From positions 248,001-312,000 of the forward strand of contig NZ_JACHDY010000003.1 in the NCBI RefSeq assembly GCF_014201315.1: a stretch of DNA of 64,000 nucleotides, given 5' to 3'. The notes below the pieces were generated by a model. The model was not told the origin of the DNA and did not search any database. It saw only the letters and a program-made list of their open reading frames with translations. The stretch's first letter is position 1. Each line of letters begins with the position of its first letter. Both the position numbers and the translations under genes were made by a program. This stretch comes from Edaphobacter lichenicola (lineage in GTDB: Bacteria > Acidobacteriota > Terriglobia > Terriglobales > Acidobacteriaceae). This document shows, one piece after another, positions 18,071 through 27,769 of the stretch.

Positions 18071-18997
18071 ATGAAGGTTGTTGAGAGCATCTTGGAGTTA
18101 GTGGGGCAGACGCCTATGGTTCGTCTGCGCCGGCTTGAACAGGGAAGTGGCAGTGACGGCTGCGGAGAGATCTGGGCGAAGCTCGAGTACTTGAATCCTG
18201 GTGGAAGCATCAAGGATAGAGCGGCGCTTGGGATTGTGCTGGACGCTGAGCGGCGGGGCGTGTTGCAGCCTGGTGGCACGATTGTGGAGGCGACGGCTGG
18301 GAATACCGGCGTTGGGCTTGCGCTGATCGGAGTCAATCGCGGATACAAGGTGATGCTGTACGTGCCGGAGCAGTTTGCCGAGGAGAAGTGCAAGCTGATG
18401 CGCGGGCTTGGTGCGACGGTGGAGCGAACGCCTGAGGCCGAGGGGATGGCGGGGGCGATTCGACGGGCGTTGCAGTTCGAGAAAGAGACGCCGGGGGCGT
18501 TTGCTGCGCTGCAGTTTGAGAATCCGGCGAACCCTGACTTTCATGAGGAGACGACGGCGGTGGAGATTTGGGAGCAGATGGAAGGGCGGGTGGATGCGTG
18601 GGTCTCGGGGGTGGGATCGGCGGGGACGTTTACTGGAGTGGCTCGATTCTTCAAGAAGAAGCGTGCGGCGATTTTGACGGTAGCGGTGGAGCCGCAGGGG
18701 AGTGTGCTGGAGGGCGGCGAGCCGGGACCGCATAAGGTGGAGGGGATTGGGGTTTCGTTTATTCCTGCGACGTTTGACCGCTCTGTGTGCGATCGCGTGA
18801 TGATGGTGATGGACGAGCCGGCGTTGAAGATGGTGAGACGACTGGCTGCGGAAGAGGGTGTGTTTGCAGGGTCGAGCGCAGGGGCGATGCTGTGCGCGGC
18901 GGTGGATGTGGCGCGGGAGCTTGGAGCGGGGAAGAGAGTGGTTACGGTGATTCCTGATTCGGCGGAGCGCTATTTGTCGAAGGCGCTGCTGGACTAA
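18071..18997 (+). CDS. PLP-dependent cysteine synthase / cystathionine beta-synthase
   Basis: Fold-type II PLP enzyme of 308 residues. The PLP lysine is in 'NPGGSIKDRAALGIV', the substrate loop is 'EATAGNTGVGLA' and the phosphate loop is 'GSAGTFTGVARF', a variant of the usual GTGGT loop. The C-terminal 'VIPDSAERYLSK' is standard. It lacks a CBS regulatory domain. Position directly before a cystathionine lyase gene (40-base gap) suggests the MccA-like role: joining homocysteine with (O-acetyl)serine to cystathionine in reverse transsulfuration. A plain CysK role cannot be excluded. I chose the ATG at 18071 over TTG 18068. Confidence 0.87.
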   Translation: MKVVESILELVGQTPMVRLRRLEQGSGSDGCGEIWAKLEYLNPGGSIKDRAALGIVLDAERRGVLQPGGTIVEATAGNTGVGLALIGVNRGYKVMLYVPEQFAEEKCKLMRGLGATVERTPEAEGMAGAIRRALQFEKETPGAFAALQFENPANPDFHEETTAVEIWEQMEGRVDAWVSGVGSAGTFTGVARFFKKKRAAILTVAVEPQGSVLEGGEPGPHKVEGIGVSFIPATFDRSVCDRVMMVMDEPALKMVRRLAAEEGVFAGSSAGAMLCAAVDVARELGAGKRVVTVIPDSAERYLSKALLD

Positions 18998-19036
18998 TTT
19001 TTAGATTTGAATAAATTGTGATAATTGAGGTTACAA

Positions 19037-20197
19037 ATGACAGAAGCGAAGAAGAGAGCTGGGTTTGCAACGCGAGCGATTCACGATGGGCAGGCTCCGG
19101 ACGAGTTGACGGGCGCGGTGAATGTGCCGATTTATCTGACCTCGACGTATCAGCAGGAGGAGATCGGGAAGAACAAGGGGCATGAGTACGCGCGGCTGAC
19201 GAATCCGACACGGGATGCATTGGAGGAGAGCCTGTGCTCGCTCGAAGGCGGGACGAGTGCTCATGTGTTCGGCAGCGGGATGGCGGCGATTACGGCGCTG
19301 TGCACGATGATGAAGTCGGGCGACCACGTGGTCTGCTCGGATAATGTGTACGGTGGGACGGGGCGGCTGTTCGACAAGGTACTGACGAACTATGGGCTGA
19401 CGTTTACCTATGTCGACACGAGCGTGGCTGAGAATGTTGCGGCTGCGATTACTCCGGCAACGAAACTGGTGCATATCGAGACGCCGACGAATCCGATGAT
19501 GTCTCTGACGGATATTGGCGCGGTAGCGAGGATCTGCCATGCGAAGGGTGTGGAGTTGAGCGTGGACAACACGTTTCTGTCGCCCTATCTGCAGCAGCCG
19601 ATCGCATTGGGCGCCGATATCGTGATGCACTCGACGACGAAGTTTTTGAATGGCCACTCGGATGGACTGGGTGGCGTGTTGATCTGCACCAAGCCGGAGC
19701 ATGCGGATACGTTTCGGTTTGTGCAGAAGTGTACGGGTGGAATCCTGTCGCCGTTTGAGAGCTATCTGCTGCTGCGCGGAGTGAAGACGCTGGCTGTGCG
19801 GATGAAGCAGCATGATGCAAATGGCCGCGTGGTTGCTGAGTTTTTGAAGGGTCATGCAAAGGTGCAGCAGGTGTTTTATCCCGGGCTGGTGGAACATCCG
19901 CAGCATGAACTGGCGAAGCGGCAACAGCATGGTTTCGGGTCGATGATCTCGATGGAACTGGGGTCGCTGGAGAAGGCCAACAGGTTTGCCAAGGGGCTGA
20001 GGCTTGGTCTGCTGGCAGAGTCCCTCGGAGGAGTTGAGACGCTGATCTGTCATCCGGCGACTATGACGCATGCTGCGGTGGGGGCCGAGGGGCGTGCGCG
20101 CCTGGGGATCACGGATGGATTGATGCGTGTGTCGGTGGGGATCGAGGATGTGGAGGATATTGTCGCGGATTTGGGACAGGCGCTGGATAAGATCTGA
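19037..20197 (+). CDS. Cystathionine gamma-lyase / gamma-synthase family enzyme
   Basis: Fold-type I PLP enzyme of 386 residues of the Cys/Met metabolism family. Typical phrases: 'ATRAIHDGQAPDE', 'YARLTNPTRDALEE' with the PLP-phosphate Tyr/Arg, 'GSGMAAI', 'DNVYGGTGRLF', 'SVDNTFLSPYLQ' with the cofactor Asp, and the Schiff-base Lys in 'VMHSTTKFLNGHSDGLGG'. The ATG at 19037 has GAGG six bases upstream. With the preceding synthase it forms a two-gene reverse-transsulfuration unit that would turn cystathionine into cysteine. Lyase versus synthase cannot be settled from sequence alone; context favours lyase. Confidence 0.88.
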   Translation: MTEAKKRAGFATRAIHDGQAPDELTGAVNVPIYLTSTYQQEEIGKNKGHEYARLTNPTRDALEESLCSLEGGTSAHVFGSGMAAITALCTMMKSGDHVVCSDNVYGGTGRLFDKVLTNYGLTFTYVDTSVAENVAAAITPATKLVHIETPTNPMMSLTDIGAVARICHAKGVELSVDNTFLSPYLQQPIALGADIVMHSTTKFLNGHSDGLGGVLICTKPEHADTFRFVQKCTGGILSPFESYLLLRGVKTLAVRMKQHDANGRVVAEFLKGHAKVQQVFYPGLVEHPQHELAKRQQHGFGSMISMELGSLEKANRFAKGLRLGLLAESLGGVETLICHPATMTHAAVGAEGRARLGITDGLMRVSVGIEDVEDIVADLGQALDKI

Positions 20198-20205
20198 CGA
20201 TTGTG

Positions 20206-20397
20206 TCCTGCCGGGCGGGCCTCCTGCGCGGAGGGCGGTCACTTCGTGACGCGTATACCGGTCTGGGCAGGCTGAGCGACATAGGCCTCCCGTTGGTCGG
20301 AATCATTTTTCTTCGCGACCAACGGGAGCGCCACGCGAAGCAGTACACATGTTACGAAGTGACCGCCCCCACGCGCAGTGGGCCCATCCGGCGGGCC
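20206..20397. repeat. Large nested palindromic element, family 1, copy A
   Basis: A 192-bp imperfect palindrome. Left end TCCTGCCGGGCGGGCC and right end GGCCCATCCGGCGGGCC are roughly inverted; GGTCACTTCGTGAC at left faces ACGAAGTGACC at right. The centre is a perfect 13-bp inverted repeat, CTCCCGTTGGTCG (20287-20299) against CGACCAACGGGAG (20316-20328). It begins 8 bases after the cystathionine lyase stop and ends 74 bases before the acyl-CoA dehydrogenase start. Related copies: 46853-47062, 49489-49670 and 56594-56675. Confidence 0.85.
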
Positions 20398-20471
20398 ATT
20401 TGTTGCACGTGCCAGAGTATGCATGGATGTGATACATGTATTAGCGCAGGTTATAACGCGCTGGAGGGTTC

Positions 20472-21629
20472 ATGTTTGGGTTGACGGATGAGCAGAAGCA
20501 GTTACAGAGTGCGGTACGAGCCTTTGCTGAGGGCGAGATTGCACCCCACGTTTCGGAGTGGGATGAAAAGAGCGAGTTTCCGCATGAGGTGGTGAAGAAG
20601 CTTGGAGAGATGGGTTTGCTGGGCGTGATCTTTCCCGAGTCGCTGGGCGGTGCGGGGATGGGCTACGTGGAGTACGTGCTGGCGATTGAGGAGCTCTCGC
20701 GGGTGGACGGGAGTGTCGGAATTATCGTCGCGGCGCACAATTCGCTCTGTACGAATCACATCATGCTGGGTGGTAACGATGAGCAGAGGAAGCGGTGGAT
20801 TCCGAAGCTGGCGAGCGGGCAGTGGCTTGGTGCATGGGGTTTGACGGAGCCAGGATCGGGTTCGGATGCGGGTGGTGCGCGCACTACGGCGGTGAAGCAG
20901 GGAGACAAGTGGGTGCTGAACGGGAGTAAGACGTTCATCACCAACGGGACTTATGCGAACTGCGCTGTGGTGCTCGCGGTGACGGATAAGGAGAAGGGAA
21001 CACGTGGCGGGATCTCGGCGTTTGTGGTGGAGCGCGGGACTAAGGGGTTCAGGTCGGGGCGCAAGGAGAACAAGCTGGGCTTGCGAGCGAGCGATACGGC
21101 AGAGCTGATCTTCGAGGACTGCGAGGTTCCGGCGGAGAACCTGGTTGGCAAAGAGGGAGACGGGTTCAAAGATGCGATGCGCGTGCTGGATGGAGGGAGA
21201 ATTTCAATTGCTGCGCTGAGTCTTGGGATGGCACGGGGTGCGCTCGATGCGGCGATGAAGTATGCGCAGGAGAGACGACAGTTCGGGAAGGCGATCAGCG
21301 AGTTTCAGGCGATTCAGTTCAAGCTGGCAGATATGGCGACGCAGCTGGACGCGGCGTGGTTGTTGACGATGCGTGCGGCGCAGATGAAGGACGCAGGCAA
21401 GAAGGTGACGCTGGAGTCGGCGATGGCAAAGCTGTATGCGAGCGAGGCGGCGTGCAGGATCTGCGACGAGGGGGTGCAGATTCATGGAGGATATGGGTTC
21501 ATCAAGGATTATCCGGCGGAGAAGTTCTACCGCGATGTGAGGCTGTGTCCCATCGGCGAGGGGACGAGCGAGATTCAACGGATGGTGATTGCGCGCGAGC
21601 TGCTTGGGAAGAGTCCCAGCCGCGGCTAG
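20472..21629 (+). CDS. Acyl-CoA dehydrogenase
   Basis: FAD enzyme of 385 residues that oxidises acyl-CoA to 2-enoyl-CoA. The three-domain order is complete: N-terminal helices ('[24 protein letters not shown]'), middle beta domain with '[15 protein letters not shown]' and '[13 protein letters not shown]', and C-terminal helices with '[22 protein letters not shown]' and '[17 protein letters not shown]'. The catalytic Glu is in 'IGEGTSEIQ', the position used by short-chain and 2-methyl-branched enzymes. GGAGGG precedes the ATG at 20472. Electrons would go to ETF, which is not encoded nearby. Confidence 0.93.
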   Translation: MFGLTDEQKQLQSAVRAFAEGEIAPHVSEWDEKSEFPHEVVKKLGEMGLLGVIFPESLGGAGMGYVEYVLAIEELSRVDGSVGIIVAAHNSLCTNHIMLGGNDEQRKRWIPKLASGQWLGAWGLTEPGSGSDAGGARTTAVKQGDKWVLNGSKTFITNGTYANCAVVLAVTDKEKGTRGGISAFVVERGTKGFRSGRKENKLGLRASDTAELIFEDCEVPAENLVGKEGDGFKDAMRVLDGGRISIAALSLGMARGALDAAMKYAQERRQFGKAISEFQAIQFKLADMATQLDAAWLLTMRAAQMKDAGKKVTLESAMAKLYASEAACRICDEGVQIHGGYGFIKDYPAEKFYRDVRLCPIGEGTSEIQRMVIARELLGKSPSRG

Positions 21630-21649
21630 CGCGGGTTACTGTGTGTCGG

Positions 21650-22891
21650 TTAGATCTGAAGTCTTAGCTTCCATTTCGTTAGAAGGGCAGCGAGCGCCAG
21701 GATCAATGCGGTAAAGATCATGCATCTCAGTACGCCCGCGAAGCCGGAGTTAGCGTGCTCGGCAAAGTATGTAAAGCCACACGCGGACGCGATGAAGAAG
21801 TAAAAGTCAGGGAGCAGATAGGTGAGGAGTGTGTTCTCGCCGGCTGGGCGCGTGAATGCAGCCCAGCGCACTGCTCGCCGGACATCGCAGACCCAGTAGA
21901 GCAGCGTGAATAGTAGGACGCTGCAGCCGATGCTGTAGAGACACCAGGTTGGAGTGGCGCGGATCTTCGAGATGCCTAGTGGAGTAAGGAGCCATCCGCC
22001 TAGGAGCGTGATGCCGCCGAATGAGATGGCGGCGATCGATTTTTGTCGAAGGGTGGTCGGCCGGAGGCTGCGGCTATCTACAAAGATGCCCGAGGTGACG
22101 ACACCTGCCAATGCGATTGAAGCCATGGCTCCGTTACCGAACGGCCAGACGTAGAGGGGAATATGGCCCGGGAATGGGATCCACTTTGCCGTTGATGCGA
22201 CGCAGAGGGCCGTCATAGCGATAAACCATGCGAGGGGTGCCCAGCGCCATCGGCGAGTTGCGATGTATAGGATTGAGACGGCGAAGTAGGTGTATCCGAG
22301 CAATCCCAAGATCTCTGGATAAGAGGTACTGATCCATGCGGCGTGTCCGTCGGGCATCGCTCTGCGGAAGATGGCAAACATTGCGACCATCAATACCAGG
22401 CCGGAAAAGCGCAGGATGCGAAATAGAGTTTTGTGGCGTTCGGAGCGGCTGTATACGTTCCAATAAAGTACGGCACCGATGAGGGCGAGGATGGTCCATA
22501 GCATTGGATCGATCCCCATCAGCGAACGGCTCCCAACCTCTGCGTTTGCGAGAATGAGGCCGAGGACGATCAAGGCAATGGTGCGCAGGATCACATGGAG
22601 CGAGAGAGCAGGCAGCGATGGGTTTTTACGAATGCGATGTTCGAGGGCGATAGGAATTGTCATCCCCAGGATGAATAAGAAAGCTGGGAACACCATATCG
22701 ACGTAGGTCATGGCGTCGACCTTTGCGGGGGCGTGATAGTTCCACCAGGGAAGGCCTTTGACTGCGGCCAATTCGTTAACAAAGATCATGAGGGTCATCG
22801 TGAGTCCGCGAAAGATGTCGATGGATGCGACGCGGCTGGCACGGGTTGAACTGGTCACGCTCGTCAGGGGCAGTTCTATCGTCGAATTCAT
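21650..22891 (-). CDS. NagX-like / heparan-alpha-glucosaminide acetyltransferase-like membrane protein
   Basis: Polytopic inner-membrane protein of 413 residues with about ten hydrophobic segments. N-terminal 'SIDIFRGLTMTLMIFVNELA' and 'YVDMVFPAFLFILGMTIPIAL' are hallmarks of the DUF5009/DUF1624 acyltransferase-like family that includes NagX and HGSNAT. NagX is linked to GlcNAc utilisation regulons. Its ATG overlaps the stop of the upstream GH18 chitinase gene by four bases (ATGA), so the two are translationally coupled. That coupling supports a role in uptake or modification of chitin-derived amino sugars. The reaction is not proven. Confidence 0.85.
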   Translation of the reverse strand: MNSTIELPLTSVTSSTRASRVASIDIFRGLTMTLMIFVNELAAVKGLPWWNYHAPAKVDAMTYVDMVFPAFLFILGMTIPIALEHRIRKNPSLPALSLHVILRTIALIVLGLILANAEVGSRSLMGIDPMLWTILALIGAVLYWNVYSRSERHKTLFRILRFSGLVLMVAMFAIFRRAMPDGHAAWISTSYPEILGLLGYTYFAVSILYIATRRWRWAPLAWFIAMTALCVASTAKWIPFPGHIPLYVWPFGNGAMASIALAGVVTSGIFVDSRSLRPTTLRQKSIAAISFGGITLLGGWLLTPLGISKIRATPTWCLYSIGCSVLLFTLLYWVCDVRRAVRWAAFTRPAGENTLLTYLLPDFYFFIASACGFTYFAEHANSGFAGVLRCMIFTALILALAALLTKWKLRLQI

Positions 22892-24081
22892 TTGGACTCC
22901 GTTGCCGTGGCGGGATGATACTGAAGACCGGTATCGATCGAATCTAAGAGAGCGTTGGCAGAATCGCCGGAGTACTCCCAGAACATGACGCCGGCTAGTT
23001 TGTGATCAAGCCCGTACTCACATTTCTTTTTTAGCGATTCAGGGTCTTCATACGATATGAAGGTCTGTGTGTCCGGATTGTAGAGATAGGGAGCAGAAGC
23101 TTGAGCATCCCAGTACCGGATGTAACCGCTGCTCTGCAAGCTGATTAGAGAGCTGTACGGGAGATAGGTGTTGGGCGCTTCCTTGCCCGGCTGAAAGAGT
23201 CCGTGGTTTTGATTGGGAACCTGAGTCCAGCTCTTTCCATAGAAGGGCACGCCAAGCACTAGTTTTTTCGCCGGCACGCCGGCACTCTCATACTCGTGAA
23301 TCGTACGGTCGGCGGAGATTTTCTTTGGATCGGCCGGATTGGTGAAGAGCGGCGCGTGGTGTCCGGTGGTTTTATCCCAACTCGGAACGTAGTAGTCGTA
23401 GGACATCAGGTTGACGGTGTCCACGTACTTTTGCACTTTGGCCATTTCGGTGTGTTCGAGGAACTCTGTTGACGCGCCTGTTGCGATAGATGTCACAAGG
23501 TGACGATGAAGCTTCTTCTCTTCGTGGTTGAATCGTGCCCTCAACTCTTTGAGTAGAAGGGTGTAGTTTTGCTTGTCCTCGGGGCGAAACCGATGATTGT
23601 CGCCGGACATCCCGGGATACTCCCAATCGATGTCCAGGCCATCGAGATCGTATTTTTCTATGAATTGAACGGTGCTTTCGATGAAGATCTTTCTGCGTTG
23701 TTTCGTAAGAGCCATATCGGAGAAGTTGCCCGACCATGCCCATCCACCAATCGAAACCAATACGGTTAGAGACGGGTTGGCGTGCTTGAGTGCATTGAGG
23801 GCAGCGAAGTTTTCAGCGTCGTGCGCGAAGCCCTCGACGATTTTGCCATTCTGTAGATCGGCAAAGGCGTAGTTGATGCGCGTCAATTTTTCTGCTGAGA
23901 CTTCTCCGGGCGCGATGATTCTGTCTTTTGGAAAGATGTACGCGATGATCTCCTGCTTTGGTGCAGGAGATGCTGCAGCGTGTGAAGGGACAGGAGCGCA
24001 CATAGATAGCGTCAGAATAATTAATCCCTGCGAGAGACTATGACATACTCTGAGTTTGGAAAAACTGTTGCGAACCTTCAT
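22888..24081 (-). CDS. Secreted GH18 chitinase-like glycoside hydrolase
   Basis: Protein of 397 residues with a signal peptide ending near 'APVPSHAAA'. The GH18 barrel shows 'INYAFAD', 'VLVSIGGWAWSGNF' on strand 3, and the catalytic DxxDxDxE motif in 'YDLDGLDIDWEYPG' with Glu as general acid. 'VNLMSYDYYVPSW' (strand 6) and 'LVLGVPFYGKSW' (strand 7) follow, and 'GVMFWEYSGD' supplies the Trp at the -1 subsite. There is an alpha+beta insertion between strands 7 and 8, as in subfamily A chitinases. No carbohydrate-binding module is visible. It precedes and is coupled to the nagX-like gene. Confidence 0.92.
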   Translation of the reverse strand: MKVRNSFSKLRVCHSLSQGLIILTLSMCAPVPSHAAASPAPKQEIIAYIFPKDRIIAPGEVSAEKLTRINYAFADLQNGKIVEGFAHDAENFAALNALKHANPSLTVLVSIGGWAWSGNFSDMALTKQRRKIFIESTVQFIEKYDLDGLDIDWEYPGMSGDNHRFRPEDKQNYTLLLKELRARFNHEEKKLHRHLVTSIATGASTEFLEHTEMAKVQKYVDTVNLMSYDYYVPSWDKTTGHHAPLFTNPADPKKISADRTIHEYESAGVPAKKLVLGVPFYGKSWTQVPNQNHGLFQPGKEAPNTYLPYSSLISLQSSGYIRYWDAQASAPYLYNPDTQTFISYEDPESLKKKCEYGLDHKLAGVMFWEYSGDSANALLDSIDTGLQYHPATATESK

Positions 24082-24099
24082 GAATTTTATCCCAGATTG

Positions 24100-24111
24100 C
24101 TAACTAGTTAG
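24100..24111. promoter_or_regulatory. 12-bp perfect palindrome upstream of the chitinase gene
   Basis: CTAACTAGTTAG at 24100-24111 is a perfect palindrome 19 bases upstream of the GH18 start codon. Its place in the 5' region of a substrate-inducible gene fits an operator. It does not resemble the GTATAGAC-type site near the GntR gene. Confidence 0.35.
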
Positions 24112-24173
24112 TGAATTGAACCGACGACATTGGAGATAACCTGGATGAGGATTTTGTCAGATCAGACACCAAA

Positions 24174-24210
24174 TAAAAAGGACGGCGAAGTTCTTTCGCC
24201 GCCCTTTTTA
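24174..24210. terminator. Bidirectional Rho-independent terminator after the TonB receptor gene
   Basis: GGACGGCGAA (24180-24189) pairs, with one mismatch, with TTCGCCGCCC (24195-24204). An A-tract on the left (AAAAAG) and a T-tract on the right (CTTTTTA) make it a terminator on either strand. It lies 20-30 bases beyond the stop of the receptor gene (24230, minus strand) and so separates that gene from the GH18-nagX unit. Confidence 0.85.
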
Positions 24211-24229
24211 TGAAATCGCCACCTCGACG

Positions 24230-27200
24230 TTAGAAGACGAACTTCAGTGCGAGTTGGATGTTACGGGGTTCGTTGACTGCGGTTGTGATTTGTCCGAACG
24301 AATTGCCTGGGGTGGCGTTGTTGCTCGGCGGAGAGAGACTGACCATGTTGAAGGCGTTCAGGAAGTCGCTGCGGAACTCGAGGTGGCTTCCTTCAGTGAT
24401 TGCGAAGTCCTTCGAGAGAGACAGGTCAACCTGCTGGTAACTCGGGGCGCGTTCCGATCCAACGGCGGCGCTGCCGAAGCTGAATGCACTCTGTGCACTG
24501 TACGCGCAGACTCCATTGTCGGTGTCGTTGGCGCAGGGCTGCGCAGAAGGATCCGTTCCGAACCAGTTATGTGAGGTTCTTCCAACTACCTTCATAGAGC
24601 GAAGGTGATTGGCACGAGCTGCTCTTGCGTTGACTGAGGTGGAATACAGGGCGTTCGAGCTTACCGTGATCGGGAAGCCGGTGTGGAAGCTCATAACCGT
24701 GCTGAACTTCCAGCCTCCGATAGCTTCGTCGGCTAAGCGGTTAATGTTGCTGGCGAACTGGCGTCCGCGACCGAAGGGCAGCTCGTAGTACCCGGAGACA
24801 GAGATGTTGTGGCGGGCATCGAAGAACTCCGGACCATAGTCGGCGCGTCCGCTGTATGCATCCTGCCAGTAGGCACTCTGTGAGTCGCCCGCGCCGCCAC
24901 TAGCACCGTAGTAGCCAAGGTTGTTGCTCAGGCCCTTGCTGTAGGTCCAGTTGGCGAGGAACTCGAGGCCGTGGCTGAGGCGACGACGTCCGGTTACTTG
25001 AAGTGAGTTGTAGTTCATCACAGCTTCAGACTCTGTGAAGCTGATGTTTGTGATCTGGCTGAGTGCCGGATTCAGAAGGGACAGAGTCGTAATGGGTAGA
25101 GCGCAAGTAAGGCAGGCGCGCTGGTTGCCTTCGCGCGGATCCACCAGATGGTTTCCGTTCTGTCCGAGGTAGGCAACTGTGAGCGAAGTAAAGCTGTCGA
25201 GCTGATACTCCGAGGTGAGGTTGAACTGCTGGATGAGAGCTGGTTTTAGATTCTTCTGCCATGCGCGAACGTTGCCGGCGTAGACAGAGGGATTAGCTGG
25301 CCTATAGAAGCCTTGGGTGATTGCCAATTGACCGCCATTGGCGCAAGGAAGACCGACCGTGCACGACGCGTCGACGAAGAAGGGTGGATTGAGAGTCAAG
25401 CGAAGATTTGCTCCTGTTCCTTCTAGGAAGTTCGTGATGCCGTATCCACCTCGAAGAACGAATTTTTCGTGGAGCGCCTCTGGCGACCAGGCGAAGCCGA
25501 GCCTGGGCATGAACCCTGCCCAGTATGCGTTGTAGAGGGCGCGGGGTGCGCCATTGACGCCAGCATTCGTGATCGCACCAGTTGTTAGGTTGATGTTTGC
25601 CTGCTTGTTGTTGACTTCGGTATAGGGCTGGTCATACTCCCAGCGGAGACCGAGGTTGACAGTGAGGTTGGAGCTGAGCTTGTAGTCGTCCTGCACGAAG
25701 GCAGCGTCGCGATATTGGCGCTGACCCCAGCGGCCGGTTAGAGCGCCCTGGCCCTCGTTTGTAACGCTGTCATGCAGAAAGTCGTCGACGGAACTGTTGA
25801 AGTTGAAGAATCCGAGCGTGCCGTCGTTGCCGGAGTAGTAGCGATTCTCCTGGTAGCGCAGAACCTGCACACCGAACTTTATCGTTTGCTTACCATGCTG
25901 CCAGGTAAGGTTGTCGCCGTACGTGTAGGCATTCACGATGCTGTCGCTGTCGATACCGCCATAGGCGCCATTCCCGTCCTGGGTTGATGGTGCACCGATG
26001 TCATCGACAGTGCCGGAGTTTGGCCCGTTCCCGATTACAAGAGTGCTGAAACCAGGGACGAGCTGGGTTCCTGGTATGCCGAGCTTCGAGTTGCCGGTGA
26101 CTCCCCAATTTCCAGAGACATCGGTAGGTGTTTGGATATAACGTGTCCGGCCGTAACCCGCACGAGCTTCGTTGACGATGCTAGGAGAGAAGACATGGGT
26201 CCAGTTCACGATGAAGCCAGTGTAGGGATCGTTGTTATTGGTGGGGATATCCGTGGGCAGAGCGACTTTGGAGAAGCCATCGTGTTCCCGTCCGATTGAG
26301 AAGCGGCCGGAGAGAGTGTCGCTATTCGTTGCGCGCCAGTCGATCTTTGCGTCCCCTTGATCGTTTACCGTGGCTTGACCGGAAGAGCCAACATAGTTCA
26401 CAGACGAACTTGCTGCTGGAGTCTTGTTCGGCAGCGGGTAGATCTCGGGATGTGCGAAGAGGTAAATCGCTGCCGGATTGGTGATGTCGGTGCGAGCGCG
26501 GTCCGCGGCGGTGACGACCGTACGCTGCTCGACCGTGTCGCTATGCTGGCGTGCGCCCTGAAAGTCGACGAAGAAGAAAAGCTTATCTTTGATGACTGGA
26601 CCGCCGAGGGTTCCACCAAAGATTGCACGATTGATCGGAGGCCGTGATCCTGCGTTCCATGGGGATGCATTCAGGTTCTGGTTCTCACCGAAGAAGAAGG
26701 CGTTGCCGTGAAACTGATTCGTTCCGCTCTTGGTGACCATGACCACCTGGCCACCGTTTGCGTTGCCGTACTCAGCGGTCGAGTTGCCTGTGATGATACG
26801 AACCTCGCCGAGCGCGTCGACGTTGGGGCTGTAGCCGATGTAGTTGTCGATTGCTTCGTTGATATCGGCGCCGTCTAGCGTGTAGTTGTTGCCCTGCTCA
26901 CGATTGCCATTGACGAAGAATCCACCGTTGTATTGTCCTCGTCCGACGTTATCGAGAGCCTGCGGATTGGGTGAGATAGCTCCTGCTACCAGCAGTGTGA
27001 GCGAAGAAAAGTTGCGGCCCTGCAGAGGCAGCTCTGTCGCTGCAGCTGCTGTGATGGTGTCGCCGGTAGTTGCGTTCTCGGTGTTCAGGATGGGGGCGGT
27101 GTCCGTGACGACGACGTTGCTGTTGGTTCCGCCGACCTTCAAGGCTACGTTTACCCTAGCTTCCTGATCGACCTCAAGCGAAAAGACAGTCGTGCTTTGA

Positions 27201-27478
27201 GGAGAGAAGCTGGTGGACTCTACGCTGATCTTGTATTGTCCGATCTGCAAAAAATGGAGCGAGTAGATGCCGCTTGGATTGGTCACGGTCGGAGTGGCTA
27301 CGCCCGTCAGGACGTTGGTAGCGGTTACCTTAGCACCCGCCACGACGGCTCCGGTTGGATCGGTCACGGTGCCAGTAATGGAACCGGTAATGGTCTGCGT
27401 GAAAGCTGGTAGACAGGTCACGATGACCAGCGCTAACGCTGAAAGACAACGGAAGCTGAACTTGAGTCCTTTGTGCAT
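24230..27478 (-). CDS. TonB-dependent receptor, Oar/CarboxypepD_reg type
   Basis: Outer-membrane receptor of 1082 residues. Signal peptide first, then a carboxypeptidase-regulatory beta-sandwich ('GSITGTVTDPTGAVVAGAKV', 'GIYSLHFLQIGQYKISVE'), a plug domain ('DTAPILNTENATTG', 'LDGADINEAI', 'VMVTKSGTNQFHG') and a large beta-barrel ending in a C-terminal Phe ('LALKFVF'). This is the Oar-like layout that is abundant in Acidobacteriota. Position between a GntR/GH9 pair and a GH18/NagX pair suggests import of glycan fragments, by analogy with SusC-type loci; no SusD-like partner is seen. The long upstream region (27479-27980) carries a candidate GntR operator. Confidence 0.93.
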   Translation of the reverse strand: MHKGLKFSFRCLSALALVIVTCLPAFTQTITGSITGTVTDPTGAVVAGAKVTATNVLTGVATPTVTNPSGIYSLHFLQIGQYKISVESTSFSPQSTTVFSLEVDQEARVNVALKVGGTNSNVVVTDTAPILNTENATTGDTITAAAATELPLQGRNFSSLTLLVAGAISPNPQALDNVGRGQYNGGFFVNGNREQGNNYTLDGADINEAIDNYIGYSPNVDALGEVRIITGNSTAEYGNANGGQVVMVTKSGTNQFHGNAFFFGENQNLNASPWNAGSRPPINRAIFGGTLGGPVIKDKLFFFVDFQGARQHSDTVEQRTVVTAADRARTDITNPAAIYLFAHPEIYPLPNKTPAASSSVNYVGSSGQATVNDQGDAKIDWRATNSDTLSGRFSIGREHDGFSKVALPTDIPTNNNDPYTGFIVNWTHVFSPSIVNEARAGYGRTRYIQTPTDVSGNWGVTGNSKLGIPGTQLVPGFSTLVIGNGPNSGTVDDIGAPSTQDGNGAYGGIDSDSIVNAYTYGDNLTWQHGKQTIKFGVQVLRYQENRYYSGNDGTLGFFNFNSSVDDFLHDSVTNEGQGALTGRWGQRQYRDAAFVQDDYKLSSNLTVNLGLRWEYDQPYTEVNNKQANINLTTGAITNAGVNGAPRALYNAYWAGFMPRLGFAWSPEALHEKFVLRGGYGITNFLEGTGANLRLTLNPPFFVDASCTVGLPCANGGQLAITQGFYRPANPSVYAGNVRAWQKNLKPALIQQFNLTSEYQLDSFTSLTVAYLGQNGNHLVDPREGNQRACLTCALPITTLSLLNPALSQITNISFTESEAVMNYNSLQVTGRRRLSHGLEFLANWTYSKGLSNNLGYYGASGGAGDSQSAYWQDAYSGRADYGPEFFDARHNISVSGYYELPFGRGRQFASNINRLADEAIGGWKFSTVMSFHTGFPITVSSNALYSTSVNARAARANHLRSMKVVGRTSHNWFGTDPSAQPCANDTDNGVCAYSAQSAFSFGSAAVGSERAPSYQQVDLSLSKDFAITEGSHLEFRSDFLNAFNMVSLSPPSNNATPGNSFGQITTAVNEPRNIQLALKFVF

Positions 27479-27769
27479 TGCGTTCCTCCAAAGTAATTTC
27501 CGAGTGAGTTGCTTGTGCCTATGCGAGGTTTCGCGGTCGGCTTGTTCTGGCCCATCATGCTTGTCACTAAAGATCGTATGTATTCCTTGGGGCAGGACTT
27601 AAGGGGTTCAGATTGTGTAAATGGTCCTACTTCGAAATGGCCGCGTTCGTCAGGTTTTGGTCTCTTGTGAAGGCTGCCACTTGCATTTCGTGAGAAAGCA
27701 GAAAGTGTTGTTTTTGATCTGTGAATCAAAAAAACGAAATTTGTTCAAAAATTGAAATGTACGGATGAC

